Shown here piece after piece: positions 46,945-58,900 of a stretch of DNA of 64,000 nt. The position numbers and the translations under genes are program-made. Location: the NCBI GenBank assembly GCA_030490835.1, contig CM059971.1:74418224-74482223 (forward strand). The letters are read 5' to 3'. Source of the stretch: Annona cherimola (Eukaryota; Streptophyta; Magnoliopsida; Magnoliales; Annonaceae). Every line of letters starts with the position of its first letter. The first letter of the stretch is position 1. The notes under the pieces are model-generated. The model was not told where the DNA came from, made no database searches, and worked only from the letters and a program-made list of their open reading frames with translations.

Positions 46945-48763
46945 TGTTAAAGTAGAGAGATTTAGAATTTGAAGTTATATAGAGCTAATGGCTGCATTAC
47001 CCTTCTCCTAAGGTCACGGAGCTTCATCATCCAAAGTAGATAAACTGATTTTTTTAAAAAAAATTCAGGTCAGCAAAAACCTAACCCAATCCAGATAGTC
47101 CTCCTCATTGATGGCCCTCCACTCTTTTGGTCCACTTTCAACACAAAAGACAGATCATCTAAAGCTGAAACTTGGCTACAACTAATTAGAAAGGATGCCC
47201 CTCCTATCTAATGCTACTGTTGGGCATCGCTTTTTAACATGAGAAAAATACTTTGGAATGATTTCAAGCAATCTTGTAAAAACTGAATCGGATCCGGCTG
47301 TTCATCTGCTGCTTCAACCAGCCTGACTAGGGACTGGTTATGTTCATGGTCATCCAATTGGATAGAACGAGATAAAATCTGGATGAATAGATCGGATAAG
47401 TAGCGGTTATATATTGAAATATGATAATTATATTAAAATGAAAAAATTAATATTAAAAATCAGAAAAATAAAGTTATGTATTGAAAAATGAAAGATTATA
47501 AATTGAAAATTGTAGAAATTTCTTTGGAAAGGAAAATTTTTAATCCCGTTCCCATTTCCATCCCATTGGATAGGATGATCCTGATCGGCCGTTCGTGAAG
47601 GAGACAGCAAAGTCCAGCGACAAATGCCATGAGGTCAACTTCCATTAAGGGAGTTTTTACCCCCTGACAATGTACCTGGTGATGGATGGGTTGGGTTGGG
47701 TTCTCCCGGAGGGGACAACTGATCCTAGGACCAGAGTGGCTGGCAGTCTGCCAGGCCAGAGACCAACCTTCCCATCCTAGCAGGGACACTACAACCTACA
47801 GAGCTGCCTCCGATTAGGGATGCACTGACACATGGAAAACGACTTCTCACAAATTGGAGGCCTGCAACTTCTCATCTAACAAAGCGTACGTTGTTTTGGT
47901 TATATAACGAATAAAATACACCTACAAGGCTACAACAATTGCCATCGACGAAGCTCTCTTACCATCGACGATGGCAGTATATCAATGTTTCTTTGGAACC
48001 AGATATTATAATTTATAAATGTCCTTTTTCTTTTTCTTTTGCCAGTGAAACTAAAAGGGTCAAGACTTTATGAAGAATATTTTTAAAATGATTTAAGAAA
48101 AGGCAGCAATGCACTTCAAAAAGAAAAGATAGCACTGAAGAGTACCAATGAAGCCTTATCAAGAAAATAAGATGTAGAAGTCCTGAGTTAATGTGCCCAA
48201 TAATTCTATATCTTAAAGACAATTTGCATCAACCATAGTGAGTGACCACATAATCCATTAACAGCCGTAAGAACATGAATTACGTTCTCCATTACACTTC
48301 GGAAAGAAGAACACAAGTTAATGACTGCAACAAATCCACATCTTCGAAAAATGGCTATACAAGTTATCCATGCCTCTACTGCTTTCTGCAGGAGCAACCT
48401 TGATGTCACAACTCACAACCATATTGCAGACAGTTTTGTTGCTAGGTAACCAAAATACGGAAACATGACACTCATATAAATGATTATTACCAACAGAGCT
48501 TAATTACAACACTAGCTACTTTTGTAATGTATTCCCAAAATAAACCTATTATAAACCTATTAGACTCACTGTCCATCTTTAGCCTGTTAGACCACAGCAA
48601 TGTTTTCTTCTTTTCACTCTTTTATACAACTGTATATATGGCATAAAGAAGAAAAAACGATTTTGTAGGAATATCAAGAAACAGGAAAGAGCAATGGAAA
48701 CAATAGCAAAAGAGGAGAAAAATAAACAAGCAATTCAATGACTTCTACCTTACAGGACTCTTG
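46945..48763. other. Intergenic and DA2 3' UTR
   Basis: No gene was recognised. The stretch 47560-47800 is GC-richer with open frames of 60-97 codons but no known motif. The 3' UTR of DA2 is expected in the last few hundred bases before 48763. Confidence 0.4.
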
Positions 48764-51700
48764 CTAACGCCAGGCAAGTTCCAGTGAGCTTGGTTGCCCC
48801 TGAGACTCTGCTAGTGAAACAGTCATGTCCAGCATCATGTGCTCCTCAAAGCTCTCAGGAGTGATGGGTCCTGCCATAGCAGGTTGGAAATGGTTCACGA
48901 CACCGTCATTGAGCGCCAAATTAGACCCCACCTCCAATGTAGCATCCGAACTGGCGTAACTGGTCCCTGCCTCAGCAACCTCAGATGCATGATCCATTGA
49001 CCAGTTGCCATCTTCCCTTGGTATTGCCCTTCCACTGCTTGGAGAGACCTCAATCCAGTTATCAGTAGGATAACTACTCATGACCCTCCCATCTCCAAAA
49101 GAACCACCACCTGAATTTGGTGGCATGTTATACACAGTCTCATTCCCTGCAGCACTAGCAGAAGAATCACCATTGCCAATGTGCTGACGCTCAGCCATAG
49201 CAGCAATTGCACATGCTAGCCCACAAGAAGGAGACGACTCTGCTTGTGCTATCATATCAGATCTGTAGTGATGTTCTGGGACAAATGCTTGATCCAGAGA
49301 AATGTCACTGCCAGCTTCAATGCTGCAAGCACCATGCTCCTGTTCAAACAGCAAAACAGATCATAGGAAAAGTCATTACATGCTCTTTTAAGAAAAGAGA
49401 AAAATCCCTCATGACATAATAATAATCCTAAGGCAGTGAACAGAAAGCCAATGCCATAAATGCAAAAAAGTGCTGGAAGGCTATATTCCTCAAGAAGTGT
49501 TTCCAGAACCTCAACATAAAGCATGACACTTCAACAAGATTGAAAAATGTACCATATTTCATGTTGGGTCATGTTACAGCCAAGACGGTTAAAGTTGGTG
49601 AATCTAATAAACCAATAGCACAATGGTGGCGGCTGCGCACCTTAGTCAAATAATTGAGAACACAGGTGACAGCCTATTCCCAAATATCATTGCAAACAAT
49701 GTTCAAGAACACAATCGACAACTACTGTCGAATGGTTGCTAAACAACGGGGCCACAAGGAAGGCTGGCACAATTTCCAGCACAACCTCTGAAGAATAAGG
49801 AGCATTTCCATGATTTTAATTGCATTGATAAAGCAAACAGCAATCAGCAGAAGGTAAATTATAAAAACATATAAAACTTGAGCGGCTGGGGTAAAGTATC
49901 TGCAGATCCAAATCGGGCTTAGTTAAAGGTGAACAGTCACCCCGGGAATGGATCATGGGTCTGAAGTTCATGAATCCATGTATAAACAACATTTGGATAA
50001 GTCGGCAAATTAAACTACAGCAGTTATTCTCTTTCTGTGTCGAGGTCTGAAACTAATCATAGTTGCAACTAGGAATGCTCACATGGTGAATTAAACGGCA
50101 AAGTATGAATATTATGAACAAGAAATTCAGTTGCACAATTCATAGAGCCATCGTACTCAACAATGGTTCAATTGGTTAAAGTTCAGATCATGCAAATGAT
50201 GGAATTTCAACTGATGGAATAAATAAGCAGCAACAGTAACAACACTTACATTCGTATAAACAGAAATCATGGATACAATTCCACTATTTTAGTTTAACCT
50301 TTTAACTTGCATTTTAGATATATATAAATAAATAAATAAAATAGTAGGAAATACAGGACAGGATTTCAAACTTTCAACATGATCCAGCTAGGGCTGAGCA
50401 CCTCAATCTTTATTTTTTCAAGAACGTGTGAGCTAGTTATCTGTTTTCTTCTGAGAGGGATTGAATTTATCTATTTTCTTCTAAGAGGGATTGACATGCT
50501 TTGTGACTTTCTATGATCACTTCATGCTTTATCTGCAAAGCTCATCCTTACCTTAGAAAGGAAATTATTGATCTATTCCTTAGAAAGAAAATTGGAGTAT
50601 TTCTTAATGGACCAGTTAATATTGCAACCTGGTATGCTTCAAAGACTAATACTAGCAAAGGGCAATAAACAGAAAAAAGGAAGGTGTGCAGTTTCCAAGC
50701 ATCAGCAATGACACTCAGGAAAATAAAATTGTCACAGTTCAATGAAAAGTCCAGAAACTCTTTATCTTCAAGTCAACATGGACAAATAAATTATTTTCAA
50801 CAGCCCGCAACTGAATTTAACATGATCGTGTACAAGCAGTTTAATTATTCTATATAGTACTAGTAACTAGAACAAGAAATCAGGTGACAGCAGTTAAATG
50901 ACTCATACAAACTAGTCAGAGGCATATCAAATCACAGTAATAATGGAACAAAGGATACAATAAAGTAAAACAAGAGTCATTTGGTTAGTATAGCATTCGC
51001 AACAGTAGATCGGTCAAGGACAAATCAGTAACTCAAAAATTACCTGAATGGAGAGCCAAATTGCTTCCATTACCATTATTTCTTCAAGGTCCAAGTCAAA
51101 TTCATTTTCTCTAGCATAAATTGGAAATGTCAGTGAGATTGGAATTAAGAAGCTAACACATTTGCAATCTTAGAAGAATAGTATTAAATATTCAGAACTC
51201 GGAAGCAAAAAGTTTAACACTGACTGTATGGGAGAAAAAACTTATTAAAAATGCTTGAGATGGTATATTAAATAACCAAATAACTTCAGAGACAAAGTGA
51301 ACAAGATGGAGAAAACAATGAAAAATACATGCAAGTTGGCAAGAGCAATTAACTCAAAACTCGCTATCAGTGTTGCACAAGGGCAGATGGGGCAGCACAA
51401 CAGATGATCTACGGTTGCACAGTACCAATCTACAAATAACAGAATCCTATTATTGACAACAAATGAAGTCCTAAACTCAAACCTCAATTTTCAAGGTTTG
51501 GTGATCAAAACTGAAAACATCATCACTACCAAAATCTTATTCCAACAAAGCAGGGTTAGACACATAACCCTGGTTCTTGCATCCAATGACAGGCAATAAA
51601 ACTTAATTAACTTTTGTAATTCTGGACCTGCTTTGCAAAACCTGACCATCAAGACTACAATGATTTAGTTAAAGGATAATGCAGAGGTAGTATTACTCCT

Positions 51701-54700
51701 AATACAAAAGGTAGGGATGATCAGAAACCATTTAGTCCCTTTACAACTAAAGCACTAGCTTCTCAATAAGAAAAATGTTCAAAACAACAAATAATATATC
51801 CTCAAATGTGTACAAAATCTTAAACAGCCAAAAGTTAGCAACTGCCACAGATGGGCATGCATAGACAGCAATTTAGTCAATCCAGTGTAGGAAATGCTTA
51901 CCAACAAACAGTTGGCCAAATATTTCAAGTCCATCAAACTTTGATAGAATAAAGTCATCTCATAGAATGGCAATGAAATATATATCATAGGGAAAAGCAG
52001 AGCACCAACAAATGCTTAAAAGTATCTAGAAATGACGCCCATTGTGCATAGATGACTAGAGGCAACTGACAATGATGCAGCAAAGGGTAATGATCAGATT
52101 CACCGCTAAGGCTGTTGCTCATCACTAGGGCAGGAGTTTTTGGGTCCACGGCATTACAAGATAAAAACTGTGGCGACAAGAGCCATTGGGATATGCATGA
52201 ACAAAAAATCTGTAATAACTTATTTAACAGCCTAGTCCTGAATAGCTCAACCCTGTTATTTCCAAACTCGGGTCAAAATGAAGTTTGCTAACTCTCCTCC
52301 TCTATAAGAATGGTGCTGAAAGACAACCATATTGCCAGAGTATACACCTAGATTATCATCATAGCTCAAGAGTGGGAATGAATCAGAAGATGCACATTAG
52401 TAGATAGAAAAAGTGAGCAAAATTATAGGAATTACAACTCATGAACCTCTAACTGTGTGAAGACAGTGATTTGATTCCAGTGGTGCACAATTGAACTACT
52501 ACATTTCATATACAAGATCTGGAGAATATGCGAATTTGCAGAATATTAGTACTTCTCTAGGTATTTACTGGGGACTACCCAATATTTACATGGATATATT
52601 GTAAATCATTGACCTCCAATAGATAGGATTTTAGACCATAACTAACCAAAAAAAGATGTGATTCTGGATATTTCACATAATCACTTTTAAAAAATTACTC
52701 CAAATATTTCTGATCAGTCTTGAATGTTGCCATGGCCCATTGAAAATGAGAAATTCACATCACAGTTTGCCAGAATATGTGTTTGATGGCTGGATGAAGC
52801 ATGTGTACTAAAACACCACGGCATATGGTTGGGTTAAAGTCCAGTTAAAGTAGGTTACTAAAACACCTGGGTATATGGTTAAAGTCCAGTTAAGAAAACA
52901 AGAAGAAAACCAATGAAAAAGATTAAAACAATATATATATATATATATGAGATCCGATCCTGTGCAGTCCGCTGTAAAATGGACCCCACACATATTAGAT
53001 TGTAATGAAACTTTATACACTCATTTATCCATATATAAATCATACTTTAGACGGTTTAAATATTGAAAAACCACTTTAAACTTGATATTTACATTAAACT
53101 ATTTTATCACGTTGATTTTACACCATTTTAAGATGGGGACTACACGCATGTTGGATTTGGATGAAAATTGGTATGCTAATAAAGTGAACAATTCTAAATA
53201 CAATGGGTGGCGTGGATTTTCTATTTATGATCAAGTGGGGCCCACAGTGCATGGACTGCACCGTGCAGTCGCATGCACTGGATTATTTCCCTATATATAT
53301 ATATATATCAACCACAGAATAGCAACAAAAAGCAACAGAACCAGCACAAACCTGTTCTGCCTCGATCGTGAAGGATGCCCAAATGCTGGAGTGCCATGCA
53401 AATCTTGAGAAGGAACAATGTCATCATGCTGTGGATGAAAGCTAAATGATGGCACTATAAAGTAAATAAAATCACGTTATGCCAACAGTAGCGGGAAATA
53501 AACAAGGGAAATGCTAACAGAGAAATGTTTCCACCACAGTTCTGGTGGAAATGCTCCATTCAAGAACATATGAATTATAAAATGTAATTCACTTATCATG
53601 TTTGAGTCCTTAATGCTACTTGCTTAGCTAAGGTTAAAGAGAACTGATCCCATGCGGACCCCCCATGCATCCAGCCATGAGACCCCTTTTTTTGGTTTTT
53701 TTTAATAAACATGTAGATCTGGGTGTATTTAACCTATAAACCAATTTTTAACATTTTTGGATGCTTTTAAATTTTTTAATTTTTAAACACAGCAGCATTT
53801 TCGTAATTTTCCGACTCAAAAAATAACGAAAATGCCACTGTGTTTAAAAATAAAAAATATTTAGAAGTATCCAAAAATGGTAAAAATTGGTTTATTGGTA
53901 AAACACACCCAACTCTACATGTTTATATAAAAAAATAAAAATAAAAAATAAATTTTGGGGTGGTCCCATGGCCGGATGCATGGAGGGTCCCATGCACCCG
54001 AGCGCATGGGATCGCCCCTCAAGGTTAAAAGCATTCATCATTTAAAGACTTTAATGTACCATAAAAAATTGATCTCATTTGCTACTGTTAAAAATAATCA
54101 TTTAAAGACTCGAATGGACCATAAAAATATAACAAACTCACATCAACTGCAAAATGAGATTTTTTTCCCCCTTTTAGTCCACCAAGTCCATTTTAAAAAT
54201 TTTAACTGGTTCAAATCAACTCTCAAATAAAATCAGTTTTTATGGTACATTCAAGTCTTTAAATGATATTTGCTCCAAAGAAAAAAAATCTTGAAATGAT
54301 ATATATATATATATATTTAAGGGTTTTTTTCCAAATATGACCACCCATTTTACTCACATTTACAAACATGACCACAAATGTTTTCAAATCCCAAATATTA
54401 ACACAACGACTATTATCAAAGATGATAAGTGAATTAGATATCTTTAAAACTGTAACGAAGCATTTCAACCAAAAATGTGGCTAGAAATGTTTCTCTTCTT
54501 TCTTGATGTTTCTCAATAAACAATACACACACTAAATTAACCATATCAAGCCAACAGTAAATGCTAGGCAAACCTGCAACTGAACTGCTAGATATATCCT
54601 GATACTCAACCTCTCCCGTGGTCATTATTCTGCTCGAGGAACTTATGTCCTGCCGTTTCAGCATTCTTTCTTCATCCTCTTGAAGCTCCTGTTGTTGCCT

Positions 54701-56220
54701 TCTTATTTTAGCTTCTATAACCTTTTGTTCTTCCTATAAATGATAGAGACCTAAGTATATAAATGGAACTTTTGTCCTTGATCTTCAAAAAAAAAAACAT
54801 TTCTCCTTCTTCTTACAACTTGAGGAAGAAAGGAATTGTGGTAAAGCAGATCTTACAACTTGTTCCAAGCCCTTTTCTTCCTTTGTTTTAACACCGCGAT
54901 ATTCCACAGCATAATTTGGGGTTTTGCAGAATGGACACCTTACAATGTTAAGTATATCCCTATGAAAATTTGAAAAAATAATTTATTATGAATTACAGCA
55001 GCATTGTGAAATCTATGGGGAAGAAATATGATCATCTGACTCAACAAAATTTGAAAGAGAAAGGATACTGTGTAGGACGAGTCGAGTGAGGGGGCTTCAT
55101 CTGCAAAAAACACTCTGCATGGAGCACAATGTTAAGACATTATAGTTGCACATTTTCTTAAGTTTCTTAACAACTAGCATTTCTGTTTAGAGAGGGACAG
55201 AGATTGAAACCTGTACATATGCCTTTCCTGCAACATCGTGAGCGATTGAGACTTGGATAATACTACAAGAAGAAAATAAAGGGGATGTATATCAGAATTA
55301 CTCATAAGAGTGAAAAAAATACTATCCAATTGATAGGAATATCCTAAAAGTCCCATTGGGCACCAACCAAAAGATTAAACCACGCAACTGGAACATTTTT
55401 TCACAAAGTTCATGAAGTCATCTTGGCGGGCAATCTCATGAAAGGATTGTTGCTCGTAGATTGAGATATTGAATCAGCGTTTACATAGAGTGTCACACGA
55501 AATAAGTTACAAATAAAGCTAGAGAAATTGTTCAAATCCAAATTCAACAGGCAAAGTTCATTATGATCATCAATTCAGATGTAGCGATCATCCTTACCAC
55601 ATAAAGGTCAAAACCAAAAAAATGTGTTACACTTGCATTCCATAGTCATCGCAATGTCCATTTTGATAGAATATATTTCCAACATTATATCGATTAATAA
55701 TCTTCGAAATGCATTTGGTGTCTCAATAAACCCAACTGCAATCCCTTAATGCAGTGGAAGCCATAGGACTCAGATGAGTGACGATTCAAGGGGGTCGGTT
55801 GCCCACTTCAGTTGAAAGTTGAAACTAACCCATTTCGACGTCAAAGCCGATATCATTGCTCAATGAATACAGCTCTACGGGTTGAGAATTTAAATTAGAT
55901 TACGTAGATCCCCCAAACAGATCTTAGCTGATCTTAGAAAGCTGAAAACCAACCGGCAAGGAGAAAAATCAGAAGAGCATGAGGTGGACGCGAAGGGAAA
56001 AGAGTGCGAGAACAACAGAACTCACCAGAAAACAGATGGGGCACTCCTCAAGATCAAAGGCAGAGCACTCTTCGTCACCGGGATAGCAAGGAGCGAGCTT
56101 GGAGTCGAGAATGAGCTTCCTCAGCTTCTTATGATCAATATCCTTATGCTGATACAGCCCCTGCGGCTTCGTGTACTTCTCGTCCACCACATGCCGCCGC
56201 CTCCCCAGCTTATTCCCCAT
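48764..56220 (-). CDS. DA2: RING-type E3 ubiquitin ligase DA2 / GW2 homologue
   Basis: DA2 (Arabidopsis) and GW2 (rice) are RING ligases that limit organ and grain size, DA2 acting with the peptidase DA1. Eight minus-strand exons: 56220-56026, 55262-55211, 55114-55069, 54938-54860, 54733-54574, 53454-53352, 51110-51044 and 49339-48764; phases agree at every join, giving 425 aa. MGNKLGRRR starts the protein. The RING spans C60-C102 ([21 protein letters not shown]) and is followed by [15 protein letters not shown] and a coiled coil ([18 protein letters not shown]). Residues 217-234 contain [15 protein letters not shown], matching a ubiquitin-interacting-motif pattern. [14 protein letters not shown] and a C-terminus with [18 protein letters not shown] are family blocks. 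Introns 5 and 6 carry MITEs. No defect was seen. Confidence 0.95.
52949..53291. mobile_element. MULE-type MITE in DA2 intron 6
   Basis: Tips GAGATCCGATCC on the left and GGGAAATAATCC on the opposite strand at the right, followed on both sides by GTGCA-type sequence. (AT)n tracts on both sides (52931-52948, 53292-53308) suggest insertion into a TA microsatellite with its duplication. It ends about 60 bp from exon 6. Confidence 0.55.
53639..54020. mobile_element. Foldback (MULE-type) MITE in DA2 intron 5
   Basis: Perfect 9-bp AAGGTTAAA flanks (53630-53638, 54021-54029). Tips GAGAACTGATCCCATGCG on the left and GAGGGGCGATCCCATGCG on the opposite strand at the right. The arms are palindromic over almost all of the 382 bp, meeting near 53820. 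No coding capacity. Confidence 0.85.
54305..54420. mobile_element. Single MULE-type end in DA2 intron 5
   Basis: After an (AT)n run, AAGGGTTTTTTTCCAAATAT followed by GACCACCCATTTTACTCACA recalls the subterminal pattern of the 34084 element. No opposite end was found. Confidence 0.35.
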
Positions 56221-56600
56221 CAAATCCCACCCTTTAACCCCTAATTCCCTCTCTCCCTCACACTCCCCCACCGTCGCTCCTCAAATTCCAACACAAGCCG
56301 CAAAAGACATCATTTCGCCGTGGGACGAAGCTGATTCAAATCTAGCCAAACACCGAATCCTCGAAATCTGCCAAATTCGGGTGAGAAAACCCGGCAACAG
56401 GAAAATGAAGCGACGCCACGAGAAAAGAAGGAAATTCAACAGGAAAAGCGCGACTTCAGGAAGAGGAAGGAGAGAATGAGAGATGCTTGCCTTCCGTAAA
56501 GAGCCATGGCAGGCGGGCAGGCGGGCGGGCGGGCGAGGTGATAAAACGAGACGAAATGGCGGAATGATTGGAGATCGAGAGGATCGCAGACAAGAAGCAG
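56221..56600 (-). promoter_or_regulatory. DA2 leader/promoter with in-frame upstream ATG and G-rich tract
   Basis: An ATG at 56271-56269 is in frame with the family start and would add 17 residues ([17 protein letters not shown]). Family resemblance favours the ATG at 56220. At 56515-56533, four GGG runs separated by short C-containing loops could form a G-quadruplex on the + (template) strand. No TATA box was recognised. Confidence 0.5.
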
Positions 56601-56889
56601 ATGTTCTGATGCAGAGAAACGGCTTTTTCTGGAGTTATCGTGTTTTTTTTTTTTTAAATGATCTGCCCTTGTCTTTTGCTTTTTTACTGCCGAGGCTCGT
56701 CGAGAGAGAGGATTACAGCACAGCGGCAAGAGTAGACTAGACCCGGCAAGGCCTGCTGGAGAATGGCATGCCGCTGGAAATGACGCTTGTGTTGCGTCGA
56801 ACTACGGAAATGCCACTTGAATACAGTGTCGTTGAGTGCCCGTTCTCGGCGAGTCAGGCACGGGCTCTGTAATGCTCAGCACCCGGGGG

Positions 56890-57869
56890 CAGGAGTGCGA
56901 CTTAGCCCGAACCGGCCCACCGAACCCGATTTCTAATCATCTTAGACCTCACTTTTCTACTGCCCCCAATTTGTAGATGTAATAAGATTAAAGTTCAAGT
57001 GAACCCGACCCACTTTCTATTTTAAATATATTTTATATATAATATCTAAACAATATTTTTTGTATTTTATGTTATTTATATTTCTATTTAAATACATGTT
57101 TGACATATTATAATCATATTATCAATAAAGTATATTATTTTCATTTATATTTATCTTTTATTTCTATAATCTTTTTCATTTGTCTTGTTTTTTATATTAA
57201 ATTTTTCTAAAGATATTCTTTATAGATGAATGATCTTACTAGCTCGGGCTAAGCAAATGCCCCACTTAGCCCACTTCAAGAAACTCATTTACAACAACTT
57301 TGTTTTTCGTACACTTGTTTATCTAAGTATATTTAACGTATAAAACAAGTTTTATAATTTTTGGATATGTGTATATATTTTTTAAAATTTTTAAAGATAA
57401 GAGTATTTTAAATACATATATACACAGATGTTTAAAAATCTCAAAAAAATATATACAAATATCCAAGAATGATTTATATGTTAAATACACTTAGATAAAC
57501 AAGTGTATGAAGAAAAAAATAAAAAAGTTGTTATAAATGATATTTTTGAGATGGGCTAAGCGAGACATTTGCTTAGATTGGACTAACGGAATCACTCTTC
57601 TTCTTTATATTGTTATATTTTTTAAAAATATGTGGTTTGATTATATAGTTATTATTATACATTCATATAAAATTTTAAACCTATCACTCTTAAATAAAAT
57701 GTAAATTTATCAACCTAAATTCCAACCCGAACCCGATTTTCAAAAATAGGGTTATGATTTAGGTTTTATACATAGGGTTATGGTTAAGATTAGGGTTGAT
57801 GTTTTATAAATAGGGTTAGAGTTATGATTGAAATAAATCCGAGTTTCATAAGTCCGAGTTGCACCCCTA
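56890..57869. mobile_element. hAT-like element upstream of DA2
   Basis: Ends: CAGGAGTGCGACTTAGCCCG on the left and TAGGGGTGCAACTCGG on the opposite strand at the right. Flanks CCCGGGGG (56882-56889) and CCTGGGGG (57870-57877), 7 of 8 matching. It contains a nested foldback MITE. The interior is AT-rich with AGGGTTA repeats near the right end. No transposase. Confidence 0.75.
57225..57600. mobile_element. Foldback MITE nested in the hAT-like element
   Basis: Perfect 9-bp TTCTTTATA flanks (57216-57224, 57601-57609). Tips GATGAATGATCTTACTAG on the left and GAAGAGTGATTCCGTTAG on the opposite strand at the right; both continue to CTAAGCAAATG. Palindromic arms. It is a close relative of the 60760-61097 copy. 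Confidence 0.85.
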
Positions 57870-57877
57870 CCTGGGGG

Positions 57878-58570
57878 CATAAATGGTAAATACAAAACCA
57901 AAACAAATAATTTTTTAATTCATCCTGTTTGCATCAAAGTGCGAAATGCTAATTTTTTTAAAACTATTATTTATCTATAAATTAAATTTTACCATTTGTA
58001 GAGATATGTATATATTTTTGATTTTTTAAAAAATAGTAAAAATTAACACATAAGTTAAATGCACCTTGATTAACAATTTTATAAAAAAATTAAAAAATTA
58101 TTTAAAATGAAGTTTTGCAAGATGCATTGAAACATTACTCATGAATAAATTAAAGAAAGGGAGCTGGGGTGTAGCATATTCATCATAAAATCAAAATTAA
58201 CCTCGGTCATTCGTTTACGTTATGATCTTTTCCAAGCAATTAATTTTTTTTTTCAATAACATCATTACCTTTTTAAGTTTAAAATATAAAAATATATACA
58301 TCTTCAAAAGCATTAATAGTTTATAAATTATAACAAAAAATTGTTATAATAATAAGGTGTCTTTTTAAAAATCAATCCTTCAAGTTGAATGTATGTTCAA
58401 AAGAATGAAAAAAGATTACACCAAAATGTCGTGCCACTAACTTATAATTGTCCATACAAAATTATTCATTGATATAAGGCATTGGTACACCCGCCGCACA
58501 TAATCAAACTCATTACTATTTATGAAAGGATGGTCTGACGAAAAAGTACAACAGACTTGCTACTTTTTAG
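57878..58570. other. Intergenic with a short CAATGCA-type element
   Basis: About 57930-58143 is a shortened foldback element (TTTGCATCAAAGTGC on the left, GATGCATTGAAACATTACTC on the right). No gene was seen in the rest. Confidence 0.45.
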
Positions 58571-58574
58571 CATG

Positions 58575-58900
58575 TGATGGAAACAAATTCTATCAAAATG
58601 TGTAAGCTGATTTCTCTTGCAACCAAATCAATGATGATAAAATTGGAGTGTTAGAATTCATGAAGTTGATGACGATGAATGAGTCACTTTCAAACTCAAC
58701 TTCCTTATGATGTAGCTCCATTTTCCATCTAATACCCTGAAGCATGGCTTCTGCCTCCTTTATCATAGAGTTGCACACACCTCTTCTCAACCAACCCTTG
58801 CGGCTACAAATATCCCAGCGAGTCGCTTATAACTGCACCAAATCCCACATGATTCTCCTTCCATCCGCACCTCTCGTCAATGTTCATCTTTACCACCTCA
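58575..58900 (-). pseudogene. RNase H-domain fragment of a LINE
   Basis: On the minus strand, MNIDERCGWKENH and VGFGAVISDSLGY lead to a stop or frame change, then EAEAMLQGIRWKMELHHKEV and EFESDSFIVINFMN. These match the first three acidic-residue motifs of the RNase H domain of plant non-LTR elements (D, E, D). The C-terminal H/D part is missing, so it is a relic. No poly(A) or target duplication was found. Confidence 0.6.

Noticed and set aside
53352..53427. Alternative DA2 exon 6 acceptor at CAG before CATGATG
   Set aside because: Using it with the donor after exon 5 puts TGA in frame at once. The acceptor at 53455-53456 keeps phase and adds VPSFSFHPQ, which fits the family.
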